From Jaltomata sinuosa (lineage: Eukaryota > Streptophyta > Magnoliopsida > Solanales > Solanaceae): a stretch of DNA of 64,000 nucleotides. This document shows, one piece after another, positions 1-9,168 of the stretch. Positions within the stretch are counted from its first letter, which is position 1. Every line of letters starts with the position of its first letter. The stretch spans positions 107,528-171,527 of the forward strand of contig QJPP01000315.1 in NCBI GenBank assembly GCA_003996215.1, read 5' to 3'. The position numbers were made by a program, and so were the translations under genes. A model generated the notes under the pieces. That model had not been told where the DNA came from. It ran no database searches and saw nothing but the letters and a program-made list of their open reading frames with translations.

Positions 1-780
1 GATTAAAGGGTGTGGCTATATTATGGTACGAAGCTTGGAAACAATCTAGGGGTATAAATACACCTTCAGCTAAATGGAAAGAGTTTAAAAAGGCATTCCT
101 TGACCATTATGTGCCATTGGAGATTCGGGAGGCCCGTGCAACTCAGTTCTTAAATCTTCACCAAGGGAATATGAGCGTGAGAGAGTATAGTCTCAAGTTT
201 AATTCTTTGGCCAGGTATGCTTCTAAGGTAGTAGCTACTATGGAGGATAGAGTTCATCGTTACGTGGATAGATTGGATTCATATCTGGTTAGGGATTGTA
301 CTATTACTGCCTTGAACAAACATATGGATATAGCAAGGATTCAAGCTTTTGCACAAAAGATGGAGGATCAAAGGCAAAGGAGAAGGACACAAGAATCAGA
401 AAGAGGGCAGTCCAAGAGGGCCAGATCTATGGGGAAGTTTACGCCATCCTAAGTTGAGTTTAGGTCTCGGTTTTCTAATAGACCGCCTAAGACATCATCT
501 TCCTACTCTACAGCTAGCACTCCACCTCAGTTTCAAGGGTCTAGGGCTAATCAGTTTGGGCAAAGGAGTGAGAGTCAAGGCTCACAAGTAGCGGGGTACC
601 AAGAACAGGGAAGTGCGAGCCAACCAAGACCTCCTAGATAGTCTTGTAAACAATGTGGATGAAATCATCCAGGTATATGTTAGCTTGGAAAAAATGCTTG
701 TTTTTGGTGTGGTACACAGGGACACATGATGAGAAATTACCCTCAAAGGGGCATGGGTAGCATGGCACAACCTACTAGAT
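1..780 (+). pseudogene. gag, element A copy 1 (5' truncated by window edge)
   Basis: This is nucleocapsid/capsid coding sequence of a chromovirus. The frame is open from the window edge to a TAA at 450-452 and encodes the conserved gag helix region, with motifs such as MSVREYSLKFNSLARYA near 175-225. Past the TAA the same frame continues into a serine/glutamine-rich linker and then two zinc knuckles. The first (about 640-680) has its Cys pair but is broken by TAG and TGA stops. The second (about 697-745) reads CFWCGTQGHMMRNYP, with the last Cys of the usual CCHC replaced by Tyr. The second copy at 6700-6720 has CAA where this copy has TAA, so the stop is a private mutation of copy 1. Confidence 0.85.
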
Positions 781-1470
781 CGGTTGCTGCATCATCATCA
801 TCGGTGCCTTCTTTAGGTAGGGAGCCACAGGTGCCTGTAGGTCATGGTAGAGGTGGTAGAGGAACTGCTAGTTCCAGTGGAGTTCAAAATCGTACATATG
901 CTCTAGCAGATCGACAAAATTTGGAGGCTTCACATGATGTGGTTACAGTTACATTGTCCATCTTTTCACATAATGTATATGCATTAATTGATCTGGGATC
1001 TACACTATCATATGTAACTCCATTGATTGCTGGAGAGTTTGAAAGAATGCCAGAATTATTGGTTAAACCATTTGAAGTATTTATGCCAACTAACGAGTCT
1101 ATTATAGCTAGAAAAGTCTATCGTAATTGCATAGTAACTGTTTGTGACCGTAACACATTGGTTGACCTTGTTAAGCTAGAAATGATAGATTTTGATGTTA
1201 TAATGGGTATGGATTAGTTGGCTTCATGTTATGCCACGGTAGATTGCCGAGCTAAAAGGGTGAGTTTCCATTTTCCAAAAGAGGCAGTCCTTGAATGGAA
1301 AGGTAATGTTGGGACGCCAAGAGGTAAGTTTATTTCTTATCTTAAGGCAAAGAAGATGATGTCCAAAGGGTACATATGTCATCTAGTGAGAGTGAGAGAT
1401 ATAGATGCTGAGCCACTAGATCTTCAATCTATTCCAGCGGTAAATGAATTTTCTAACGTATTTCATGAAG
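781..1470 (+). pseudogene. Aspartic protease domain, element A copy 1
   Basis: This is the retropepsin domain between gag and RT. An open stretch ends at TAG 1215-1217 right after the conserved motif DFDVIMGMD. The active-site segment reads ALIDLGSTLSYVTP (about 961-1002), so the catalytic Asp is kept but the following residue is Leu instead of the usual Pro/Ser/Thr. After the TAG the same frame continues through the CYATVDCRAKRVSF segment towards RT. The domain would normally release gag and pol products from the polyprotein. Here it could only be made by readthrough, and the element looks dead. Confidence 0.8.
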
Positions 1471-3116
1471 AGATTCCAGGTTTGCCTCCAGAACGAGAGA
1501 TAGAGTTTGGTATTGATGTGATTCTAGGTACTCAACCCATCTCCATCCCTCCATATTGGATGGCCCCGACAGAATTACGAGAATTAGACGAGCAATTAAA
1601 AGAATTGTTAGAACAGGGATTCATAAGGCCTAGTATATCCCCTTTGGGAGAACCAGTTTTATTTGTACGTAAGAAAGATGGATCATTGAGAATGTGTATT
1701 GACTACCGGCAGTTGAATAAGGTGACAATTAAGAACAAATAACCTCTTCCTAGGATTGATGATTTGTTTGACCAGTTACAGGGTGCTAAGTATTTCTTGA
1801 AGATTGATTTGAGGTCGGGTTATCATCAAGTAAAAGTCAAAGAGAAAGATATACCCAAGACAACTTTCCGAACACGGTAAGGTCATTTTGAATTTTTAGT
1901 TATGTCATTTGGGCTAACAAATGCACCAGCAACTTTTATGGATCTGATGAATAGGTTGTTCAAGCCATTCTTGGACGTGTTTGTGATTGTATTCATAGAT
2001 GATTTCTTGGTCTATTCAAGATCAGAGGAGGACCATGCTAATTACTTATGGCAGGTGTTACAGGTTCTTCGTGATCGTAAGCTATATGCAAAGTTTTCTA
2101 AATGTGAGTTTTGGTTAAAATTTATGGCATTCTTGGGTCATATTGTTTCTGATGAAGGAATAAGGGTTGATACTCAAAATATAGAAGCCGTGAAGAACTG
2201 GCCAAGACCTACAACACCTACGGAGGTTCGTAGTTTCCTTGGGTTGGCAGGTTATTATAGAAGGTTCGTTGAGGGATTTTCCTCTATTTCTGCACCCTTA
2301 ACAAAGCTAACACACAACGAAGCCAAATTCCAATGGAGCGATGCATGCGAAAGAAGCTTCCAAGAGCTGAAGAATAAGTTGACTTCTACACCTATATTGG
2401 TACTTCCAGAAGGCATAGAAGGGTATGCAGTGTATTGTGATGCTTCAGGAGTTGGCTTAGGATGCATATTGATGCAGCATGGTAAAGTAATAGCTTATGC
2501 CTCAAGACAGTTGCAGCCACATGAGAAAAATTATCCAACCCATGATCTAGAGCTAGCAGCGGTTGTATTTGCTTTAAATATATGGCGCCACTACTTGTAT
2601 GGGGTTCATGTTGACATATATACGGACCATAAGAGCTTGCAATATATCTTTAAGCAGAAGGATCTGAATCTGAGGCAGCGAAGATGGCTTGAGTTATTAA
2701 AAGATTATGATGTTGATATCTTGTACCATTCGGGGAAAGCAAACGTGGTGGCCGATGCTGTAAGTCGTAGGAAAATGGCAAACACCTACGGGAAGTCCAT
2801 GGAAAGACAAATAATAGCTAAGGATCTATACCAACTAGCTAGCTTGGGGGTTCGCCTTCTTGAATCTCCAGATGAAGGGATTATTGTGCAAAATGTGGCA
2901 GAATCCTCATTAGTAGTTGAAGTAAAAGAGAAGCAATATAAGGATCATATTCTATTACAGCTTAAGGAGAATGTACAACAAGGGGTGACAAATTCATTTG
3001 AGCTTGCGCAAAATAAAGTACTCCAGTGCCAAAACAGATTGTGTGTGCCTAATATATATGGACTAAGGGAGAGAATAATGACAGAAGCACATCATTCAAG
3101 ATATTCTATACATTAG
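1471..3116 (+). pseudogene. Reverse transcriptase-RNase H, element A copy 1
   Basis: The RT palm and RNase H domains lie in one frame interrupted by TAA at 1741-1743 and TAA at 1878-1880, then open from 1902 to 3116. RT landmarks are the RKKDGSLRMCIDYRQLN block near 1670-1725, the FGLTNAPATFMDLMN block near 1908-1950 and the catalytic FIDD motif near 1994-2010 with both Asp residues kept. RNase H follows with VYCDASGVGLG near 2425 and YTDHKSLQYIF near 2620, including the usual Asp residues. Both internal stops replace Tyr-type codons of the conserved frame. The TAG at 3114-3116 falls in the integrase N-terminal zinc-binding region. Confidence 0.88.
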
Positions 3117-4372
3117 AGCTCAACTAAAATGTATCATGACTTGAAAGGAGTGTATTGGTGGAGTGACATGAAGAAGAACATTGCAGAATTTATTTCTGAA
3201 TGTCCAAATTGTCAACAAGTTAAAGTAGAGCACCAAAATCCTAGAGGTTATATGCAACATATAGACCTTCCAATTTGGAAGTGGGACATGATCAACATGG
3301 ATTTTGTCACTGGTTTGCCTCGCTCCTTTCGGAAGTTTGACTCCATATGGGTGATAGTTGATAGGCTCACCAAATCAGCCCACTTCTTGCCGGTTAAGGC
3401 TACTTATACACTTGAAGAGTATGCAAGGTTGTATATTAAAGAGATAGTTCGGCTACATGGAGTCCCAATCTCTATTATATCTGATAGGGAGCTCAATTCA
3501 CCGCGAATTTTTAGAAATCATTTCAGAAGAGTTTGGGAACACAAGTGAATTTAAGTACAGCCTTTCACCCTTAAATGGATGGTCAGGCAGAACGTACAAT
3601 CCAAACACTTGAGGATATATTACGAGCTTGTGTATTAGACTTTAAAGGTAGCTGGGATGACCATTTACCACTTATTTAGTTTGCTTACAACAATATCTAC
3701 CATTCAAGTATCAAAATGGCACCTTATGAAGCTTTATATAGGAGGAAGTGCAGATCACCAATCGGATGGTTTGAAGTGGGTGAAACTACCTTATTTGGGA
3801 CAGATCTTGTTCATCAAGCTTTGGAAAAAGTTAAGGTGATACAACAGCGGCTGGAAATGGCTCAAAGTCGATACAAATCTTATGCAGATATTAGAAGAAG
3901 AGGGCTGGAGTTTGCTATAGGAGATTGGGTATTTTTGAAGGTGTCACCAATGAAAGGGGTGGTGAGATTTGGTAAAAGAGGAAAGTTAAGTCCACGCTAT
4001 ATAGGGACATATAAGATTATTCTAAGAGTTGGTCAAGTCGCATATGAGTTAGAGCTACCCCAAGATCTTTCAACAGTCCATCCAGTATTTCATGTCTCAA
4101 TGCTTCGAAAGTGTATAGGTAACCCATCTCGTATTACTCCTACTGAAGATGTACAAATTATGGGAGATCTCACTTATGAAGAAGTACCCATTGCTATTCT
4201 AGATTGCCAAGTTAAGAGGCTAAGAAATAAGGAAGTAATTTTCGTAAAAGTACTGTGGAGAAACCAACAAGTAGAAGAAGTTACATGGGAAGCGAAAGAA
4301 GCAATGAAATCCAAGTATCCTCATCTATTTCAGTCCGATGAGAAAGGTGAAAGTGTCGAGTGGAGGCATTAA
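3060..4372 (+). pseudogene. Integrase with C-terminal chromodomain, element A copy 1
   Basis: This is DDE integrase followed by a chromodomain, which in chromoviruses directs insertion to heterochromatin. The HHCC zinc site spans the TAG at 3114 and ends in CPNCQQVKVEH near 3201-3235. The first catalytic Asp lies in MDFVTGLP near 3300 and the second in the SDR motif near 3480. Immediately after it the frame shifts and ends at 3548, so the region with the catalytic Glu (about 3585) is out of frame. A second open stretch, 3716-4372, holds the GPY/F-like region and the chromodomain with VHPVFHVSMLRK and LWRNQQVEEVTWE. The stop is TAA 4370-4372, followed by a 122-bp untranslated tail to the LTR. 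Confidence 0.87.
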
Positions 4373-4480
4373 TGAGTAAGTATAAGTCTATATATAATAT
4401 TTGTCTAATAGTGGTACTTAACTTAGGCTTGAGCTTGTTTGGGCTGGTTAACTTTAATATCATTTGAGGACGAATGTTCC

Positions 4481-4494
4481 TAAGATGGGGAGGA
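4481..4494 (+). promoter_or_regulatory. Polypurine tract, element A
   Basis: The purine run AAGATGGGGAGGA lies directly before the LTR start TGTAATACCCC. This is the usual site of plus-strand DNA priming. It follows a GAGGACGAATG segment typical of the end of Ty3/gypsy pol. Confidence 0.8.
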
Positions 4495-5582
4495 TGTAAT
4501 ACCCCATATTCTGCATATACTAGTCCTATTCATATATCACTTGACATAGCCTTATCGTATAGGTGAGGGACCGAGTTTATTATATGAGCAATGATAGTTT
4601 AATGTGTATTGGGAGGTGCTATAATGCCCCATTTAGTTCAGCACGTAAACGGCCAAGTTAACTTCAATAAAGGTATTTAAACTCGAGATGGTTAGGTTGT
4701 ATTTGATCTTAATATTTAGGGTGAAGTGTTAAGTTAAAGCAAAAGGATTAAAAATTAGAAAATGGAATAAAATAAGTGAGTTGCTTGCTTGACTTAACTA
4801 AGCTAGTAGGTGATAAGTAGGTGCATCACCTACTTTGACTTATTGACCAGCCTAAACAACTAGGTAGGTGCATCACCTACTAAAACTATTTTGACTAGCT
4901 TAGAGGGCCAAGTACACCCATCACCCACTTGAATAAATTCTGGCCCAAAGAAGTGAAAGAAAGGGGAAGAATTAGCAGCCAAGGCCCAATAAGGTTAAGC
5001 CCAACAAAGCCAATGTTAAATGGCCAAGTAGGTGTATCACCTTCTTGACATTTTGTGGCTCAAAATGAGCAAGGAAAGTCGGCCAAAGCATTCCCCCTTT
5101 AAAGAGGTTAAGACCAGCTCATTTTAACTTGGAAAAAAATCAGATTTTAGAAGTTCTTTCTTTCTCTCTCTCTTAGCTTCACATAGCAGCCATAAAATAT
5201 ATTTTTTGTATTGTATAGTTAAGGGTAAGGCAGGGCCCTGTCCCAGCCTAAACTAAGTTTGTCTATCTTATAGAGGCTTTGTAGACCAATGTTAAAGTAT
5301 AAATGGGCTTCCCTCACTCTTCTCAAAGAGGTATCCACTCATTGGGACTATAAAAGCTTAGTTATGTCTTTGCTCTTAACAAATGTGGCCTCAATGGCCA
5401 GATCGTGAACATAAGCTTTGGGCCTATCCATGTTGGTCTTGTTATTCAGGCAGCTTATCTATAGTCAAAGCTTCTTAATTGTCATAATTATATGCATGAT
5501 AAATCACAGGTTATAAGTTGGTTCTCTCGGGCCTTTACGGTATAGAGTGCCTGTCTGTCTAAATGGAATTTGAGGCGTGACA
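4495..5582 (+). repeat. LTR shared by the two copies of element A
   Basis: The LTR begins TGTAATACCCCATA and ends GCGTGACA (TG...CA), 1088 bp. It is bounded by the polypurine tract on the left and the primer site on the right. It carries near-perfect inverted repeats GTAGGTG-CAT-CACCTAC at 4817-4833 and 4864-4880 and a decayed copy near 5028-5044. From about 5205 to the end it matches the 3' part of the LTR ending at 8573. The middle differs: the 8573 LTR has a block (about 7680-8240) not seen here, so one of the two carries a large indel or they are different LTR subfamilies. Confidence 0.85.
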
Positions 5583-5586
5583 AAAG

Positions 5587-5598
5587 TGGTATCAGAGC
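5587..5598 (+). promoter_or_regulatory. Primer binding site for tRNA-iMet, element A copy 2
   Basis: TGGTATCAGAGC lies four bases after the LTR end. It is complementary to the 3' end of initiator tRNA-Met, the usual primer of this group. Confidence 0.88.
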
Positions 5599-5793
5599 AG
5601 GTCATCCTAGGGGTCTACAAAGCCGTGTCTATGTAGAGTCTTGCTTATGGCTGTGTTGTGCACCACATCTTTAAACATGAGGCTACGGGACATTTAGGAG
5701 TTGTTTCTTTTTCTTCATCTCTTAGATCGTGCAATAGTGCTAATGTTATAGGTTTATCGTATCTAACCTTTAAATTATTTTCATTATAGCAAA

Positions 5794-7010
5794 ATGTCGG
5801 TTACTAGGAAAAGTAAAAGTACTTGTAAGCAAGTAGATGTGGCTACTGGTGAAGGGACCAGCAAATAACCACCTAGACGAGCTAATCAAAGTGAGGCTCA
5901 ACATGTGTCTTCATCACGGACTTCCTCCACTCCTCCATCTCCAGAATAGCTAAGGAGGGCAGCAGCACCCCAAGAACCAGCATGTTAATGCTACTGACAA
6001 AGATTTGAAGAATGTAGTCCAATTGTTGACTCGTATACTTGCTGGTCAAGGACAAGGGCAAGCAGGTCCAATTGCAGGTACTAGTGGTGCAAATAGGGAA
6101 GCTAGTGTGCGGATACGTGATTTCTTTAATTTGGACCCTCCATCATTCACTGGGTCAGATCCTAATAAAGATTCACAAGACTTTATTGATCAAATCCAAA
6201 GGACCTTAGATATTATGCATGTATCTGGTAAGGTAGCAGTTGAGCTGGCAGCATATAGATTAAAGGGTGTGGCTATATTATGGTATGAAGCTTGGAAACA
6301 ATCTAGGGGTATAAATACACCTTCATCTAAATGGAAAGAGTTTAAAAAGGCATTCCTTGACCATTATGTGCCATTGGAGATTCGGGAGGTCCGTGCAACT
6401 CAGTTCTTAAATCTTCACCAAGGGAATATGAGCGTGAGAGAGTATAGTCTCAAGTTTAATTCTTTGGCCATGTATGCTCCTAATGTAGTAGCTACTATAG
6501 AGGATAGAGTTCATCGTTACGTGGATAGATTGGATTCATATCTTGTTAGGGATTGTACTATTACTGCTTTCAACAAATATATGGATATAGGAAGGATACA
6601 AGCTTTTGCACAAAAGATGGAGGATCAAAGGCAAAGGATAAGGACACAAGAGTCGGAAAGAGGGCAGTCCAAGAGGGCCAAATCTATGGGGCAGTTTACG
6701 CCATCCCAATGTGAGTTTAGGTCTCGGTTTTCTAATAGACCGCCTAGGACATGATCTTCCTACTCTACAACTAGCGCTCCACCTCGGTTTCAAGGGTCTA
6801 GGGCTAATCAGTTTGGGAAAAGGAGTGAGAGTCAAGGCTCACAAGTAGCGGGGTACCAAGAACAGGGAAGTGCGAGCTAACCAAGACCTCCTAGACAGTC
6901 TTGTAAACAATGTTGATGAAATCATCCAGGTATGTTAGCTTGGAACAAATGCTTGTTTTTGGTGTGGTACACAGGGACACATGATGACAAATTACCCTCA
7001 AAGGTGCATG
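5794..7010 (+). pseudogene. gag, element A copy 2
   Basis: The likely start is ATG 5794-5796 (MSVTRKSKST), about 195 bp after the primer site. Stops and a frame change fall in the first 70 codons (for example TAA near 5866 and TAG near 5947). The frame is then open 6005-6754 and encodes the main capsid region with LDPPSFTGSDPNKDSQDF, SRGINTPSSKWKEFKKAF and MSVREYSLKFNSLAMYAP. It ends at TGA 6752-6754, where copy 1 has no stop. The zinc-knuckle region (about 6895-7000) is also damaged. Identity to copy 1 over the shared stretch is very high by eye, with scattered substitutions. Confidence 0.85.
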
Positions 7011-7678
7011 GGTAGCATGGAACAACCTACTAGATTGATTGTTGCATCATCATCATCGGTGCCTTCTTTAGGTAGGGAGCCACAGGTGTCTGTAGGTCAT
7101 GGTAGAGGTGGTATTGGAACTGCTAGTTCCAGTGGAGTTCAAAATCGTACATATGCTCTAGCAGATCGACAAAATTTGGAGGCTTCACATGATGTGGTTA
7201 CAGGTACATTGTCCATCTTTTCACATAATGTATATTCATTAATTTATGTGGGCTCTACACTATCATATATAACTCCATTGATTGCTGGAAAGTTTGAAAG
7301 AACGCCAGAATTATTGGTCAAACCATTTGAAGTATTTACGCCAACTAGCGAGTCTATTATAGCTAAAAAAGTCTATTGTAATTGCATAGTAACTGTTTGT
7401 GACCATAACACATTGGTTGACCTTGTTAAGCTAGAAATGATAGATTTTGATGTTATAATGGGTATGGATTAGTTGGCTTAATGTTATTCCACGGTAGATT
7501 GCCGAGCTAAAAGGGTGAGTTTCCATTTTCCAAAAGAGGCAGTCCTTGAATGGAAAGGTAATGTTGGGACGCCAAGAGGTAAGTTTATTTCTTATCTTAA
7601 TGCAAAGAAGATGGTGTCCAAAGGGTACATATGTCATCTAGTGAGAGTGAGAGATATAGATGCAAAGCCACTAGATCT
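7011..7678 (+). pseudogene. Aspartic protease and pol start, element A copy 2 (3' truncated)
   Basis: The protease frame is open to TAG 7470-7472, at the same GMD-stop position as copy 1, so that stop is shared by both copies. The active-site segment reads SLIYVGSTLSY (about 7230-7265). The catalytic Asp is replaced by Tyr and the next residue by Val, so no active enzyme is possible. Sequence matches copy 1 up to about 7678, inside the stretch that in copy 1 continues towards RT, and then switches abruptly to LTR-type sequence. RT, RNase H and integrase of copy 2 are gone. Confidence 0.82.
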
Positions 7679-8573
7679 AAAAGATTAAAGAAACTAAATG
7701 AAGTAATATGTATATGTGTGGGTGGCAGCCCAGGGGTGAAACCCTAGCATAGGTCGATCCCTATTTGTGTACTTATGGGTGGCAGCTTAGGGGTGAAAGC
7801 CTAGCATGGGTCGATCTCAATTTGTATGTTTACGAGGGAAGCATCCCAAGGGTTAAATTGCCTAGCATGAGACTCCTCTTATACCACTGATCAGTTGGTC
7901 ACATGTATCACATGCCTTATAATGATTATAAAGCAAAGAAGAGTAACCAAAAGAATGTAATATAAATGATTTCACAAGTGTAAGCAAATATGATCTTCTG
8001 TTCTTATTTACACGTTTATGCACTGATACCTAATTCTATTTGTGCTCTTGTTTACATATAGTTTACTTTATGCCTTACATATTCAGTACATTCTCTCGTA
8101 CTGACGTCCTTCATGAGGATGCTGCATTTCATGCCACAAGCACATGTATTCTGGATAGTAGACCTCCCCAGTAGGAGCACAGGATACTCGGCTGCTATTG
8201 GTGAGCTCCAGGTTGATTCAGGGCTTTACCGAGTCTTTGGTATATATTTTTGGTATTGTATAGTTAAGGGTAAGGTGGGGACCTATCCCGACCTAAACTA
8301 AGTTTGTCTATCTTGTAGAGGCTTTGTAGACCAATGTTAAAGTAAAGCTTAGTTATGTCTTTGCTCTTAACAATTGTGGCCTCAATGGACAGATCGTGTA
8401 CATAAGTTTTGGGCCTATCCATGTTGGTCTTGTTATTCAATAAGCTTATCTATATTCAAAGCTTCTTAATTGTCATAGTTATATGCATGATAAATCACAG
8501 GTTATAAGTTGGTTCTCTCGGGCCTTTAGGGTATCGAGTGCCTGTCCGTCTAAATGGAATTTGAGGAGTGACA
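7679..8573 (+). repeat. 3' LTR of element A copy 2 (5' truncated, longer LTR form)
   Basis: From about 8250 to 8573 this matches the end of the LTR at 4495-5582 and ends in GTGACA. The part from 7679 to about 8240 has no counterpart there. It shows features common in LTRs of this group, such as GTACATTCTCTCGTACTGACG near 8087-8107, which resembles the same region of the element B LTR near 31245-31265. It contains a 57-bp tandem repeat (separate entry). The left edge is the breakpoint with the truncated pol copy, so the LTR start is missing. Confidence 0.7.
7719..7885 (+). repeat. 57-bp tandem repeat inside LTR
   Basis: Two clear copies lie at 7719-7775 and 7776-7832, each starting TGGGTGGCAGC and containing the core CTAGCAT-GGTCGATC. 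A third, strongly diverged copy follows to about 7885 (GAAGCATCCCAAGGG ... GCCTAGCATGAGACTC). This looks like a minisatellite within the LTR. Confidence 0.8.
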
Positions 8574-9168
8574 CGGAAGAACAAAGATCTGTCCATAACA
8601 GGCGAGCTGGCATGCATGTCACATGAGGACACTTGCGTTTCACATGTGCTAGCGCACAAAAAAATCTAAAAACACTACCTAAGCAATCATGCACATGCGC
8701 GCTGCAAATTGCCATGGGCAATCCCTTCGCAGACAGGGTCACAAGTGAAGAGAATATCACTGCCTGAACACCTTGGCACCTGTGAGCCACAAGTCGCCAT
8801 AGGAGAATGCAGATGTCTTTGCACATGGCTTCGCAAGTGTCCCAAAGGGAAAAAGGGTCCAGATTGATTGTGGCGTAATTGGGAAGCTTCCAAAACCTCT
8901 TTTGGGATATGTGCAAGGAATATATTGTTGGTTTCAATTCTTAATTAGCATATTAGAGTAGAGTACACTTTAGAGTACAAATTCTTCTTCTTCTTTGTAG
9001 TGAAAAACACCATTGTTGACATTGAGCTTGGAATTTGAAGCTAGTTATTGCATAATGAATGGAATTATTGAAAACCCAATTGGTATATTCTCTTGTTCCT
9101 CCATCATGAGTAGCTAAATTCAATTCTAGGGGTGTGTGTATGATGGGTGTTTGAATTTGGGAATGGGT
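8574..9168 (+). repeat. Left part of a probable Athila LTR, split by element C
   Basis: This non-coding stretch continues, after removing element C and one TGGGT copy, into 19513-20200. That part ends just before a tRNA-Asp primer site and Athila gag. It has GC-richer CTTCGCAAGTG and CACATGCGCGC-type words, as seen in plant Athila/Ogre LTRs. The short open frames on the minus strand (8479-9204) show no family resemblance and are not taken as genes. The true left end of this LTR is not visible, because element A ends exactly at 8573. Confidence 0.55.
9164..9168. repeat. Target site duplication (left) of element C
   Basis: TGGGT, identical to 19513-19517 on the other side of element C. A 5-bp duplication is standard for Ty3/gypsy insertion. 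Confidence 0.9.

Larger units (their letters stand above)
1..8573 (+). mobile_element. Tandem Tekay/Del-type Ty3/gypsy chromovirus (element A), left edge outside window
   Basis: This is a chromovirus-type LTR retrotransposon arranged as internal region, LTR, second internal region, LTR. The first internal copy (1-4494) enters the window inside gag and runs through protease, reverse transcriptase, RNase H, integrase and chromodomain. It meets an LTR at 4495-5582. That LTR is followed at once by a tRNA-Met primer site and a second gag copy, so one LTR serves as 3' LTR of the first unit and 5' LTR of the second. The second internal copy breaks off at about 7678, near the protease/RT boundary, and is joined to LTR sequence ending at 8573. 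gag and integrase motifs match the Tekay/Del group. All coding regions carry stops or shifts, so neither copy is autonomous. Confidence 0.9.
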
